Positions 42,758 to 54,560 of a DNA stretch of 64,000 bases are shown one piece after another. Each line of letters begins with the position of its first letter. Within the stretch, counting starts at the first letter, position 1. The stretch spans positions 62,001-126,000 of the forward strand of contig JALJEE010001801.1 of assembly GCA_023231475.1 (NCBI GenBank), in the 5' to 3' direction. Source of the DNA: Seison nebaliae (Eukaryota; Rotifera; Pararotatoria; Seisonacea; Seisonidae). The position numbers and the translations under genes were made by a program. Below the pieces are notes generated by a model. That model was not told the origin of the DNA. It saw only the letters and a list, made by a program, of their open reading frames with translations, and made no database searches.

Positions 42758-43378
42758 TGAATGATTTGAATTTTAATTATCTGTCGGATAGTGGGCAGAT
42801 TGTGGGGGGTAAGGGAGTGGATTTCACGGAGATTCACGCCCTTTATGTGTGTGTGTGTGTGGTGAGGAATGTCAATGAACAAGTTGTCTTTTTTTTGTGT
42901 TTGAATTCTTTTCAAGAAAGATGAAATTCTTCTACAAACTTTTGTATGAAATGCAAAAAAATTTTGTCGACGTTAATGGTGGAAAGCAGATTTCAAATTG
43001 ATAGTTTGAGAGATTTTCTTTCGCTCTCGTTTCTTCTTCTCCCCAAATTTTCCCCCAACATGAAATTGAAGCGCTGTTGACTTTGAAAATTGGGAAAATT
43101 TGAAAAAGAAATCTTGTTTATTATGTTTCATTTTACACGTAGTGATTTGTTTTCAAAAGAAATGTTTATTTATCAAAAATAGAAAGAAAGAAAATTCATT
43201 TCTTCGAAGAAGATTATTGTTTGTTATTTATTTATTTACTTTCTTCGAAGATCATTCCCTCGAGGAAACTTTTCTCTCTTGTACATCTCTTGAACATTTA
43301 TTGATCTGATTCCTCTTTCATTTTCTTTTCTTTCCGAGTAATAAACTAAAAAAAATTTATTGAAATAATAAACATAAA
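42758..43378. other. Intergenic
   Basis: 621 bp. Contains a (TG)n run near 42846-42860. No supported gene. Confidence 0.5.
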
Positions 43379-44995
43379 TTAAAATCGATTAACTTCCACG
43401 ACTGAATAGAGTATAAATGCAACGATCAATACTGATAAAAGAATGTACATCTTAACTCTCACTTTGATAGCATTGCTGTAGCCGAAAGCAATGGAAAAAC
43501 CGATCGATTCCCATAAACGATAATTGGAGAAAGCAGCCTCAGTATTATCGGAGAAGAGGACTCCATAAAGTGAATTAATTTGAGCTTGCCAAATGGCGTC
43601 ACTAATGCCCCACAGACCCGCCACAATAAATAGATAATAAAAATCTTTCGGTGTCACTTCGATGAGTAGTAACCAAATGATGACGGAGCAGTTAAGAAAA
43701 GCAGCTAAGACGAATAAAGGAATTCGACCGATATATTTTACTAAACGACCGAATAATAAAGAGGCGATTGAATCGAATGCGCCGTAACATATTAACACCC
43801 AACCCACATAATCGACACCTGAAAAAGAGAAATTTTCGTGTTTAAAATTTATTTTATTTTAATAATTATTTAATTTAAAAAACGAACCGCGAGTACATGT
43901 GATGAAGGCGCTGGTAAAATCGCCGGCTAAGAACGCTTGCTCTAATCCACTGTACATGGTGAGGGGAATGAGTAATTTCTGTTTATGATTCTTCACCAGA
44001 TGTTTCCCTGTCGACGCGATTAATTTTAAATCGAAATATTTCCGATCTTTCTTATCGCGTTCCTTCCCCGTTTTCAGATCGGTGAGACCGAATAATATCG
44101 TCAATATAGAACAGACGCCACAAACTAAAAATATTCCCACCAACAATCTCAGTGTTGCCATTGATGGTTTATCGTCGTCAGATTGTGTGGACCGTTTGGA
44201 ACGGAAATGTTCGAGGAATTCTGGTGGGAAAGTCATGTTGTATGAATAGGAGACTTCGTAGATTGGATCGCCCGTTAATTTCTTCAAGTAATTCGCTCCA
44301 CATTTCTCTTTCGTCCAAATCGGATCTCTTAAACGATCCGTCGATGTTTTTCGTTTGAGAACTAACGACGAAATTAAATTACCGAAAACTTGAGTACCTT
44401 GGAAAGCCATAAAGAAGATACCGAAATAACGATTAACAACTGACTCTTTTTCACTATCTGTTAACTTTGCTGATTGTTCTGCAATTTCCGTCAAATAACT
44501 ACATTTTGACGTCCATAAAGGTGCCGCACCAAATCCGAGTAAAGCGGCTGATGGAATCATCGTCCCCCATGTCGGATAGAAATTCGCCATAATATAAAGA
44601 AGATAAGCCGATTGTGATAACATGAGAGTCTTCTTCAATCCGAATGCATTGATAAGTGTATGTGGAAGAAGTAGACATGAAATTACAATTCCTGCATAAA
44701 CGGTAGATAAAGACGCAGTTCCCAATCCTGAATCATTATTGATGGATGATTGGAGATTAGATAAAGCTTGGAATGCACTGAAGAGGAGGAAGAAGGCGAC
44801 GCAAATCGATCCCAAATTCTTCCTCACTTGATTGTGAGTGAGTGACGAGAATTGTCTATTTGATTTCTTCACAAAATTTTTCCATCGAAATTTTTTTGAT
44901 GATGAATTGTCGTCGACAACACTCGTTGGTCGATCATCCACTCTCAATTGATTGTTAGTCAATTCCGTCTCTTTCTCGTAGCCTTCGTTCTCCAT
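43379..44995 (-). CDS. UNC93-like multi-pass membrane protein (major facilitator type)
   Basis: Two exons (43888-44995, 43379-43818) join to 515 aa. The N-terminal cytosolic region is followed by helices beginning NLGSICVAFFLLFSAFQAL, LLGFGAAPLWTSKCSYLTEI, the YFGIFFMAFQGTQVFGNLIS block and GLEQAFLAGDFTSAFITC. After the junction come VGWVLICYGAFDSIASLLFG, GLWGISDAIWQAQINSLYG, AAFSNYRLWESIGFSIAFGY. These match UNC93A. C. elegans UNC-93 regulates a muscle potassium channel; other members traffic receptors. The intron donor GTTCG was chosen because it keeps the spacing between the ITC and VGW blocks seen in UNC93A; an upstream GTA would delete three residues. Confidence 0.9.
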
Positions 44996-45502
44996 GTTTT
45001 TTTCGAAATGTTAAGGAATGATCAACGAGTTGATCATCGGAAAATGAAGAAACTTTTTAGAAAATAAAAAAAAAGAAGAATAATTTATTGATTTGAAAAT
45101 CGAGTGAAATATTTCAAGTTCAAGTCATATCATTGTTAAATGACTGTGATAGTCATTGCACGTAAAGATCAGAGTAGTTAGATAATCAGTGAAGAAATCG
45201 ATTATTGGTAGTGAGATAAAAGAGGACCTTTCCAATCGATAATGAAAGTCAATGCGATGAAATATTAATGTCAATCCGTCGACGAGAGAGAAATCGACGA
45301 AAGTGTATATTTACATAGAAAGAAATGTGGCGATGTCAAATGAGATGAAGAGGATGTATTCGAATAAATATATATATATATATATGTACACTTCTTAGGA
45401 GTAATACTTAATTCTATCTTTAACTCACCAAAAAAAAAAAAGAAAAAAAGGAAAGACGAACAACAATCCTCCTCCTCTCAACAGAAAATTGTCTCGAATA
45501 AT
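44996..45502. other. Intergenic
   Basis: 507 bp, AT-rich, with an (AT)n run at about 45369-45385 and a poly-A tract near 45430. Convergent/upstream flanks only; no gene seen. Confidence 0.5.
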
Positions 45503-48453
45503 TCAAATTTCTTCATCGATTGATTCGGTCGATTGGGACGTAGTGAAATCGGGAAGCAATTGTCGCACCTTTTGTTTCATAAGAAATAAGTTCTTCTCTC
45601 TCTCTTCACGACGTCGATTTCGACTCGGCAGTAAACGTAACTGTGTGAAACAATTCTTCATCAGATGTCTCTCGTGAAGGCGACAAACGGCTGATTTTAA
45701 GTCAATTGTTCGTCTCTTGGACTGGAGAGAGAAGTGGTGAAGGACTCGGAAATATTTGAATTTTAAATGAAATACATAAAATCTGTCAGCTTTCCTCACC
45801 GCATGTTCCCCATAATTTCGTAATTGTTTCCATTGATTCCAATATCGTCGAACCAGATGATTTGTATGGAACAATTCCAATTTCTTCAATTTCCTCTCAC
45901 GACTCTCCTTTGTGTGTACGAGAAGAAAATGAAAATGAAGTTTCATTATCATCAATCGATGGAAATTATCAGCCGTTTTCATATTCTCCCGTTTCATCGT
46001 CATCAATTCTTTGAACAATCTCATTCCGTAATAATTGAGCAAATGACGTTTATAAAATTTGTCGGCTTTCTCATTCTTCTCATTCTCTTCCATTCTCATC
46101 TTTTCTTTCCGTTTCTCTTCTTCTTTCAAACGACGACGATTCTCCTCTCGGTGAAATTGTAACAATTTCTTCTCCTCTTCATCTTTCTTCAATTCCTCCT
46201 CCAATTTCTTTTGTTTCTCTTCTTCACATCGTTTCAATTCCAACAATTTACGTTTCAATCTTTCCTCTTTCATTTCTTGTCGTTCTTTCGCTCGCTTCTC
46301 CATCTTCGACATAAACCGTTTTTGCTGATTTGATAATTCATTTTTTTTCATTACTGATCGTCTCAACGACATATCATCTGTGATGGAATGAATGGATGAT
46401 TCAACAATCGTCTCATCTTCATCATTATCTTCTTTTTTCGTGAATGAATTCTTTCGAAATGATTTCGGTTTCTTCTTCTCGTGGAAACTCTTCAATTGTT
46501 TCTGATAATATTGTTTGTCTTGTTTCATCTGTTCCAATGTCTGATGTTCTAATCGTTTCTGTTTCTCTTTTATCTCGTCCAACTCTCTTAATTTCACTTT
46601 GATATTATCCTCGTGTTGAAGTGCTCGAATCATTCGATTCTGTTGTTCAATTAATTGACGTTGTTCCTTCACTATCACCGCATTATTCATCGTTGGTCGT
46701 TCCATCTTCCACTTTCCACAATTCCCCAATTTTGAATTATCATTTCGAATTTTCTCCAAAATTTCACTTCTCTCTTTTTCAAATGCTGATTTAATTCGTT
46801 TCCTATTCTCTTCTTGTATTTCATTTAAAATTTTCTCTTCTTTCGCCAATTCGACTCGTTTCTCTTCTTTCGCCAATTCGGCTCGTTTCTTCGCTTCCAA
46901 CAATTCCTCCTTATTCTCCTCCACTTCCAATATGAACGTTTTTAAATGAGCTCTCGTTCGATCTCTCTCCCCTCGAATCTGTCGATCAGTTATCGACAAT
47001 TTTGTCTGATATAACCACACATTCAAAACCTGCAAAAACGATACTTTGAAATGAAAAGAAAATGGTTTAGAATAGAAAATTATTCAACTTTCTTACATAA
47101 ATTCTGCTCATAATGTCGAACTGCTCGTCTGGTTTGCATCATAAATTCTCGAATTTCCAATTCATGTCGTTCCATTTCCACTTTCTCGTTCATGTGACAT
47201 TCGTACCATTTTCGAAGAATTCTATAGAAAATTTTCAAAAAAAATTTTTTAAATAATTAAATATAGAATTACTTTTAATAAAGAAGTCAAACCGTTTTTG
47301 AAGATTGAATTCGTAGACCACTTTCGCTTTCGATGTGGCTTGTTCGTTCCATCTTTTATTCTCTTTCGTACAATTCCGCCATCGACCGAAATATAATCGG
47401 AGAATTTCTAAATTTAATTTTCCAACAATCTCATTCAACTTATTCTCTTCATCTGAATTCAATTCCAATATTTCCGATCCATTATCAATTTGGTTATCAG
47501 ATGTGAATTCTTCTCGAATCCATTTCACATTTCCTTTTTCAACAAATTTCTCATTTTTTTTCAATTTTTCTTCCAAAGTCTTTTGGAGTAATTCATTCTC
47601 CTTTTTCATATTCTTCTCAATATCTTTCACGTATTCCTCTATCAATTTCTTTTCTTTCTCATTCTCTTTCTTCTTCTTCATCAATTCCTTCATGGATCAT
47701 GGAAAAATGGAAAATAATGAAAAAAAACGGAACTTCTTCCACAATCAACTTCGCCTCTTCCTCGATGACTTTCTGTCGTTTCTTCTCCTCTTTCTTCATC
47801 TTGTTCATCGTTAATCGTCTCTCTCGATTATTCTTCACCAGATCGTGACGGACGTCCATTCGAAATCCCAAATCTTTCGAAAGTGGATATTTTTCTGATT
47901 TCACCTCCGACATCCGATTTCGATTTGTTTTCGATATATAATCTCTCGATTGCAAATCTACACACCGACAAAACATTTTGAATTTTCAGAATAAATTTGA
48001 ACTTTTCAAAACTTTCTTCGATTGATCGAAACCGTCTCGATTATACAAATTATCTTTAAATTTCACCGCCGTGTTACTCGAATTCTTTTGGATAGTTCGA
48101 GCGTCAACTCTCATATTCACTTTCTCCAACTCTTCGTATACATCCGACGACAAATACTCCGCCAACAACTCGATATTCTCCTCATTCTGTTCAGGTATCT
48201 CACCGATATCCTGCATCGGATCCGATTCGATAAAACTGTCCCAAATCTTCTTCTTACTCCAACTCGACAATAATTGTTCGGCCTCTAAACACACATTGAT
48301 AGTAGCGGTAATTGATTGAGAAAGATAGCGAGAAATATGAAAAAAACCTTTTTTCACATCATCTGATGGTGGAAAACCGTCAGGGATAATATTTGGAGAT
48401 TTATGTTCCTGAGGATGAGGAATTCGTCTCTTCCATTTGTAGAGATTGGACAT
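45503..48453 (-). CDS. Long coiled-coil protein with Sfi1-like repeats (CCDC191-like?)
   Basis: Five exons (48003-48453, 47734-47957, 47293-47687, 47089-47221, 45503-47029) give 909 aa in frame. Most of the middle is Lys/Glu-rich coiled coil. From exon 4 on, repeats with an aromatic-x-HL...W/F pattern appear: ILRKWYECHM, ADKFYKRHLLNYY, LFHTNHLVRRYWNQWKQL, ADRFYVFHLKFKYFRVLHHF. These resemble the Trp/Leu-containing repeats of Sfi1 and CCDC191, which bind centrin at centrosomes. Exon 1 begins MSNLYKWKRRIPHPQEHKSP. A centrosome or cilium role is inference. The splice junction 47030-47088 uses GTTGAA although GTAAGA lies just upstream, because only GTT keeps frame. Confidence 0.7.
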
Positions 48454-48592
48454 TATTGGAAGAGAGATGAGAAGAAAAAAAAAATTTATTTTAAAGAGAA
48501 ATAAATAATTTTTCCGTTAACATAGAAACATGGTTGTCATAGCAACAAAGTAAAAGAAAAAAATAATTTTTATTAATCCATACAACATTTCT

Positions 48593-49201
48593 TCAATTCT
48601 CTTTTATTTGCAACGACTGAGTCTTCCGTCCCAGAATCGGGAATAATTTCAACACATAGAAAAACCATCCGACCAATATCGATCGTTTTCCATCCATGTC
48701 TTCTTTCTTCAATCGTTTTGCTGTTCTCATCTCCTCTACTACTTCCATCAGCAACTGATTCATATTGTCCATTTTCTTCAAAATCATCTCCTTATCACGT
48801 TGCATCAGTTTTATGTACAATTCAATTTCCATCCATCTCTCTTCACTTATCTGACACGATTCGACGGATTCGATCGATTCATCGATCGTCAATTCCGTTC
48901 CATCTATTTCGTCCTCGTTCACTGTGTCACCACTCGCCAACTCCGAATCGGAAACATCTAAATTACTATTGTTATTATTGTTCCTATTCAAATTTGTCTT
49001 TTCCATTTCATTTTCCATTCGTAATAGGAGACAAGTGGAACGATCATCATATCGGAGAACAGAATAATTCATTCGTTTCGCCCTCGAAAATAACCCGAAC
49101 AAATTACTCTCAATTGGCTTCGCTATAAATTTCGGTTTGCGCAACATGACTCGATTCCGGTCATAAATCTCGTTAATCGATTCCGAATAATTCTTCAACA
49201 T
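48593..49201 (-). CDS. Unidentified 202-aa protein, possible C-terminal membrane anchor
   Basis: ATG at 49201. Order: basic N-terminal part (MLKNYSESINEIYDRNRVM), an Asn-rich and acidic middle, a coiled-coil (EIELYIKLMQRDKEMILKKM), then a weakly hydrophobic segment near the end (SILVGWFFYVLKLFPILG) and a polar tail of about ten residues. The layout suits a tail-anchored protein with a coiled coil, but no family is recognised; I considered MFF-like proteins without real support. An AAAAAG just upstream of the ATG could be an acceptor, so a 5' exon is possible. Confidence 0.6.
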   Translation of the reverse strand: MLKNYSESINEIYDRNRVMLRKPKFIAKPIESNLFGLFSRAKRMNYSVLRYDDRSTCLLLRMENEMEKTNLNRNNNNNSNLDVSDSELASGDTVNEDEIDGTELTIDESIESVESCQISEERWMEIELYIKLMQRDKEMILKKMDNMNQLLMEVVEEMRTAKRLKKEDMDGKRSILVGWFFYVLKLFPILGRKTQSLQIKEN

Positions 49202-49850
49202 TCTTTCTTTCGACAGCTTTTTAAAAAAAATTGGTTTTACCTATTCAAATTTTTTTCGTGAGTTTTTTTTTTAAAAACGATTTTCTAACGGAAATGAATT
49301 TTTTTTCTAGAAAATTCCGTAATATTTATTATTTTTATTATTATTTATTGTGATGACTCATTGTTAAGGAATTGTTGACTAGCGCACAAAAATTGGAGAG
49401 GAGAGTGCGCGTAAAAAAAATATTTTGATTTTTTTAAAAAAAATTTTAATTTTTGGAAACTCTGAAGAGAATTATACTAATAATAATAATAAACATGATA
49501 ATCAGATGGATCTTTTGTTTCGTTTTCAGCGAAATGGCGAGTACTTACAAGACAAGATTTTTCTCATTACTCAACTGATTCTCCTCCAAAGACTCACGTA
49601 ACAAAAGATAAATAAAAATTTTGAAATAATAATCATAACAAATGTTTGATAATGAACTGAGATGGGAGACGGTTCTCTTTCGTCTTTTAAAAATGACTCT
49701 AAGAAAAAATTTGTTGAATGAATGAGAGAGAAAGGGAACCGAAGATTTTGCAAAATAAAAATTTAAAATTATATAGAAGTTGTAGGAATTTAATTAAAAG
49801 GATATCAATATAATTCTTGTTGATTGTTTTCAACTTCATTTCGAATTGTC
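49202..49850. other. Intergenic between VAP and the 48.6 kb gene
   Basis: AT-rich. One minus-strand stretch around 49551-49610 reads LLRESLEENQLSNEKNLVL before a stop and could be a small exon, but no partner or homology was found. Confidence 0.35.
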
Positions 49851-50737
49851 TCACACTTCCACTGCATCCATTTTCCCGGGTAAGAGGAACGTTCCGACGA
49901 AGATGCCCAAAATGAATGCCACCAATCCGATGAACAACAATACGACGAATGGTACTCCACGAGGTTGTGCCAATTCCGGATTGGAACTCGTTCGAACATT
50001 CCGATACGACGACTATGAGAAGAGAGTGAGAATTCTCCAATTGAAAATTGAAAAATGAACTTTGAGACTTTCGATTTCTTTCAAACAAGCCTCGTATTTC
50101 TCCTTGAACAAATTGAGTTCCTTTTGAACATCCGACTCGGGAAGAGCCGTTTCCATTTTCGTTGTATTTCCTTTCATGTCCGTGTCATGAGAGACAGAAA
50201 TACCAAGTCCTTGTGCACTCGGCACTCGCCGTTCGGTTAATGATTCACTTCGGAAATTCACTTTCAATCGATGGTCTTTAATTTCAGCAGGAGAGATGCT
50301 TCTCCACTTCAAACAGACGAAGAAAAAAAAAGTGAAAGAAAAAAGAAGGAAAAGTTGAGAATAACGAAAGCCTCGAGATTATCTGCACAAGTGGCATCGC
50401 CGATCGCACTCTGAATCATAAACTTATGACGAATGTTCTCTTCAGTATTCTTCGGATTATATTGTTCCGGTTGCAACATCACTAGAATAATTGAAAAAGA
50501 ATTAAAAGAATTTAAAAAAAGAGAAAGAGAAAAACATTCAACGTCGACCGATTTGTTCGGCTCGATAATTCCACAATTTGGTCGTACACAATATTTACGC
50601 GGTGCCGTCGTCTTGACTTTGAATGCGACAATCTGATCGATTTCATTAGTTATCGTTACGTTGGAGGTGGAGAGTTGGGAGAAGGGACCGACGAACGTAA
50701 TTTCATTTTTGGGACTGATCGAAACGAATTTGTCCAT
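49851..50737 (-). CDS. VAP (VAMP-associated protein), ER membrane contact-site tether
   Basis: Four exons (50536-50737, 50366-50481, 50061-50306, 49851-50012) give 241 aa. The MSP domain is clear: VSISPKNEITFVGPFSQ, IVAFKVKTTAPRKYCVRPN, GIIEPNKSVDVE, LMLQPEQYNPKNTEEN and HKFMIQSAIG. A linker and a short coiled coil (LNLFKEKYEACLKEIESLK) follow, then a C-terminal anchor (VPFVVLLFIGLVAFILGIFV). VAP sits in the ER membrane and binds FFAT motifs of lipid-transfer proteins. The intron in the MSP domain was placed so that VDVE continues to LMLQ, as the family requires. All three introns start GTT. Confidence 0.92.
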
Positions 50738-51305
50738 ATTATTTTTTTCGTTCAAATTAACTTATTCTAAGGGCGCAAATGAGAATGAAAATCGAATGAA
50801 TGATTGATTGATGTGGCAATCAGATGATCGAGAACGAATGAAATAAATTGTAAATATCAAAGATGTTATGAATTTTTCATTATCTACTATTTCATATTAC
50901 TTATATACGTATACGTACGAAATATACATTAGTCACTCTAATTGAACACTAATTCTCTTCTTGGTCGGTATGTGAGAGATAAAAACGCGGCTTTTCCCTT
51001 CCACAAGTTACTCTTTTTCAAATTTTTAGCATTTCCCAAATTCAGTTGGAGCTGCTCTTTCTCCCAATTTCTAATTGTTCGAAAAGAATTGCGCCATTTC
51101 AATTAAGTGAATTAAGTGAATGAAAAAAAAATAAATAATTTATTAGATATGTGAATATGATTAGTGGAAAAGGAGAAAAAAAATAAAAGAGGCAAACACA
51201 AACATCAAACTGGAATAAATAAAAGAAATAATTTGACTAAATAAAATTGTGTGTGGTAATTGAATTGAATTTGGAGAATGACATTTTGAACGTTTGTTCT
51301 CTCGT
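50738..51305. other. Intergenic
   Basis: 568 bp, AT-rich, upstream of VAP and downstream of the 51.3 kb gene. No feature seen beyond a TATATACG-type stretch near 50900. Confidence 0.5.
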
Positions 51306-53657
51306 TTAGAAATCTCGCTCTACATATATACATTGATGTCGAACAGATAAATAGGAATATTTCTCTCCGCACAACATCTGGAGGAGATTCGTCGCCTTCA
51401 TCAGATCTTTCCCATTGAACAATGAAAGAAGATTTATATAAATTATCAGATTATCTGCCATATTTCGAAAGAGCATCAAATAGAGTGGACGATCGGTTTG
51501 GAGATATTGTTGCGTTTTCCGCTCGTACATTTCCAGTTTCTTTAACTCGTCAATGAAAATTCGAATTTTTATACAATCTTGAATTTTCTGATAAAGAGAT
51601 AAATAAGCGGCGGACAATCTTCCGATTTCGTTTTTCGTCAATTGTTTAGTAAAACATTTTTCTGAGAGATTCTTGAAAAACATCGCTTGTCGTTTCCATT
51701 TCTCTTTCAAATAATAACAGAGTGACATTCCTCGTTGTGTCGGGAAATTTCGGAGGAGACTGGCCAATTGTTCATCAATCGACATTCCCGATGCATTTAT
51801 CGATGATTCATTATTCGTTTGATGCACGTCGTTATGTTGACGGATGTAGTCACGATAAGCGTTCGTAGCGAACATTTCCGATTCGACCAAACTGATCAAT
51901 CGAACAATAACTTGTGTGACATATTCAATGGATGTCATAAAATATTCGGTGAGATTATTTATCATAATCAACACCTGAAGTGAGGCACAAGGAAATGAAC
52001 AAGCTGTTTCTCCACTCTTTCCATTTTCATGTTTGCCACATATATCATATTGTCTCATCACCATTTGATATTGATCGAAATGTTGACGGAATCGACGTAG
52101 AATAATTCGAAATTGTTTCGAATATGTCGATTTGGTCCGATTCAATTCTATATACGATTCATAGAAAATACGTTTGATTCGACTCGAGAAATTGTCTAAT
52201 TCGTCGATGAGCATTCTCTGGAAGAATTGGCTGATTTTCATTCCATCAATTTCCGATGATGTATTTTCATATGATTGCAAATAAGAGATAATATCCATCA
52301 TACGATATTGAGGTTGAAGTCGTAATAATAAATTCTTTCGAAATGACCAAATTAGAGAGAATGTTCGACTTTCGCCAATAACATCGTTTGAATTGAGGAA
52401 AGCGATTATGGGAAATTCTATGATATGTAATTGATGATCATCGATGAAGAGAAATGATAATCGATAAGAATTAAAGACGAGTTGTTTCCAATTCATTTCA
52501 TTCAATTTATGATTGGGCAAAAATAATCGTTGATCTTTCTCTATCACACGATCATAACGAGTTGCATCTATCTCCTTCAAAATTGACAAATGCATCACAA
52601 CTGAATTAATTTCGAGATGTAAACGGAAAAAAATTATCATTCGATCATTACTAATTAATTGATCATTCAAAAATAAATTATTCAATCCACTTAATTCACT
52701 TTTCATCAACGAATCGATGGAGGCGAAAAACGTTGAAGATGATTCGAATTCAACAATGATATTATTGGAAAGTTTTAATGATTTCAATTGATACTTCTTC
52801 TTTTCTTGTCTCTCCAAGAAGAAGATATCGAACTTCGTATGATGAACGGAATGATTTGATGAGATTTGAGAAATTTCCGTCAATTCACCAAAGAACTTTT
52901 CGTCACGAATTATCGATTGTTCCATATTATTCAATGATAATCGAACGATCGATTTCTCGTTGTCATGACGACCGAATAAGAGAAGAGTAACAGCTGATTG
53001 TTTCGGCACGATATTATAAACATCTTCCAAACCGACTTGACTGATATTGGACGTGTTGCTGATATTGATGGAATCGATATGGAATTGTTGATCGACGTTG
53101 GATTGATGAATAATTTTGAAATGAGAATTGTTGGAGAAGAGGAAGAAAGCGTTGCGATTTATACTTGAGAAATTGTCTGTATCTAAATGACGCACAAACC
53201 ATCGAATATTCTTCTCCTTCATTTCATTAGTATAACACGACTCGTCATGGATGTCCAAAGTACATTTATTATCGAAACAGAAATTCCCATTCAATTTTAA
53301 AATCAACATACTCCTCTCATTGCCATTCATCTTCCCCGATTTCAAATACAAATCTGTTGTAATCTCTTCTTGTTTATTCGCCGTATAATAAATGAGAATT
53401 ACCGTATCATTATTTAACCACTCCACTGCACCTAATCGACCTGCGATTCGCAATGTACTTTTCTCTTTGATCTGTTTCGGGAGGAAGAAAGAATTTGGAT
53501 GGGAGGAATTTCTATATTCTCTCGTCATCGATCCCATCTCCATCCCACTATTCAATTCACAAAAGTTTTCATTGGTAATGGCTAGCTTAAGGATAATTTC
53601 GTCTTCGCGACTTTCATCGAACAAGAAGAAATTTTTATTTGGATTCAGTTTAATCAT
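51306..53657 (-). CDS. Unidentified 783-aa protein (weak Mediator MED16 resemblance)
   Basis: Single exon from ATG 53657; the frame is open for some 20 codons upstream without another ATG. The first half looks beta-rich (short hydrophobic strands such as SAVTLLLFGRHDNEKSIV, RLSFLFIDDHQLHIIEFPII), as in a beta propeller. The second half is helical. A segment beginning YRMMDIISYLQS is reminiscent of the MED16 block WWDILLHVQPS, and the propeller-plus-helical layout fits, but I would not assign it. No signal peptide or membrane helix. It is transcribed away from the orphan genes to its right. Confidence 0.6.
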   Translation of the reverse strand: MIKLNPNKNFFLFDESREDEIILKLAITNENFCELNSGMEMGSMTREYRNSSHPNSFFLPKQIKEKSTLRIAGRLGAVEWLNNDTVILIYYTANKQEEITTDLYLKSGKMNGNERSMLILKLNGNFCFDNKCTLDIHDESCYTNEMKEKNIRWFVRHLDTDNFSSINRNAFFLFSNNSHFKIIHQSNVDQQFHIDSINISNTSNISQVGLEDVYNIVPKQSAVTLLLFGRHDNEKSIVRLSLNNMEQSIIRDEKFFGELTEISQISSNHSVHHTKFDIFFLERQEKKKYQLKSLKLSNNIIVEFESSSTFFASIDSLMKSELSGLNNLFLNDQLISNDRMIIFFRLHLEINSVVMHLSILKEIDATRYDRVIEKDQRLFLPNHKLNEMNWKQLVFNSYRLSFLFIDDHQLHIIEFPIIAFLNSNDVIGESRTFSLIWSFRKNLLLRLQPQYRMMDIISYLQSYENTSSEIDGMKISQFFQRMLIDELDNFSSRIKRIFYESYIELNRTKSTYSKQFRIILRRFRQHFDQYQMVMRQYDICGKHENGKSGETACSFPCASLQVLIMINNLTEYFMTSIEYVTQVIVRLISLVESEMFATNAYRDYIRQHNDVHQTNNESSINASGMSIDEQLASLLRNFPTQRGMSLCYYLKEKWKRQAMFFKNLSEKCFTKQLTKNEIGRLSAAYLSLYQKIQDCIKIRIFIDELKKLEMYERKTQQYLQTDRPLYLMLFRNMADNLIIYINLLSLFNGKDLMKATNLLQMLCGEKYSYLSVRHQCIYVERDF

Positions 53658-54560
53658 TGGGCGAACTTTCTTCTTCGCATTGAACCCGAAATAATAATAA
53701 ACAAGAAAATAAAAGGAAAAATAATTCTCTACTTATTTGTTGGGTGTAGCAAGCTTGGAAGTTTAAGTCCGATATCAATTCTTCTTCAACTTCCCATCAC
53801 TCTCTATCATTCTCTTTCATTTTTTCCATTTATTTTTCATTCATAAATTTCTTCATTTCTTATTAATATACCTAACACGTTCATTAATTCTTTCGTCCTT
53901 TCTTTATTTTTACCTGTGAATAAGTCTAACTCAATTCAACGAGCTAAACTCTTCCCAATTTCATTTGTTTCCTATTATTAAAATAAAACTCTAATAAGTT
54001 TTAGCTTATTCATTTACATTTACAATTGTTACTTTACTAAACTTACAACTCAACTAACTTTAAATTAAACTTGAATAGACTTCACGAGAATGGTTTGAGA
54101 TAGTTCTGATAATTTTCTTTCCATAAAATTTCCATCATTATTTTAAGTTTTTACTCTACTATCTGATTATCGTTTTATTGCTCTCGTTTTAATTTATATA
54201 TTATGATTAAATTACTTACAATCAACAGAAGAATATTTTATATTTAAACAATTTTAAAATTAAATAAACATTAATAATAATTTGTTGATAATTGTCGTGT
54301 AAAAAGATGATTTTAAACTAATTTTTAACAATTGAATAAAATTGAATTTTCAGAGATACTTTCCTATTAGAAATGTACTCGGAAGGAGATTAATCCGTCG
54401 AGAATTAAGATGAAATTTCCATATATAAGAAATGAGGATTTACATTTCTCTTCTATTTGAATTTTCAATTTTGTTTTTTTTTATCGTTTTCTTTCTGTTT
54501 AATTTTTAACGTTGCATTCGACCTATTCATTCATCCAATTTCTTAACAACAATTCGCATA
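53658..54560. other. Intergenic between divergent genes
   Basis: 903 bp, strongly AT-rich. CATATATAAG at about 54420 could serve as TATA for the plus-strand gene at 54561. No other feature. Confidence 0.4.

Noticed and set aside
47089-47098. GTAAGA as donor of the coiled-coil gene's last intron
   Set aside because: It looks like a textbook donor, but with the acceptor at 47030 it puts the 509-codon last exon out of frame. GTTGAA eight bases downstream keeps frame.
47266-47273. GTAATT as donor of the coiled-coil gene's third intron
   Set aside because: Phase does not fit the next exon (ILRKWYECH). The GTTTGA donor at 47292 does.
48593-49201. Mitochondrial fission factor (MFF) identity
   Set aside because: Only the general layout (coiled coil plus C-terminal hydrophobic segment) fits; MFF motifs are not seen and a polar tail follows the hydrophobic segment.
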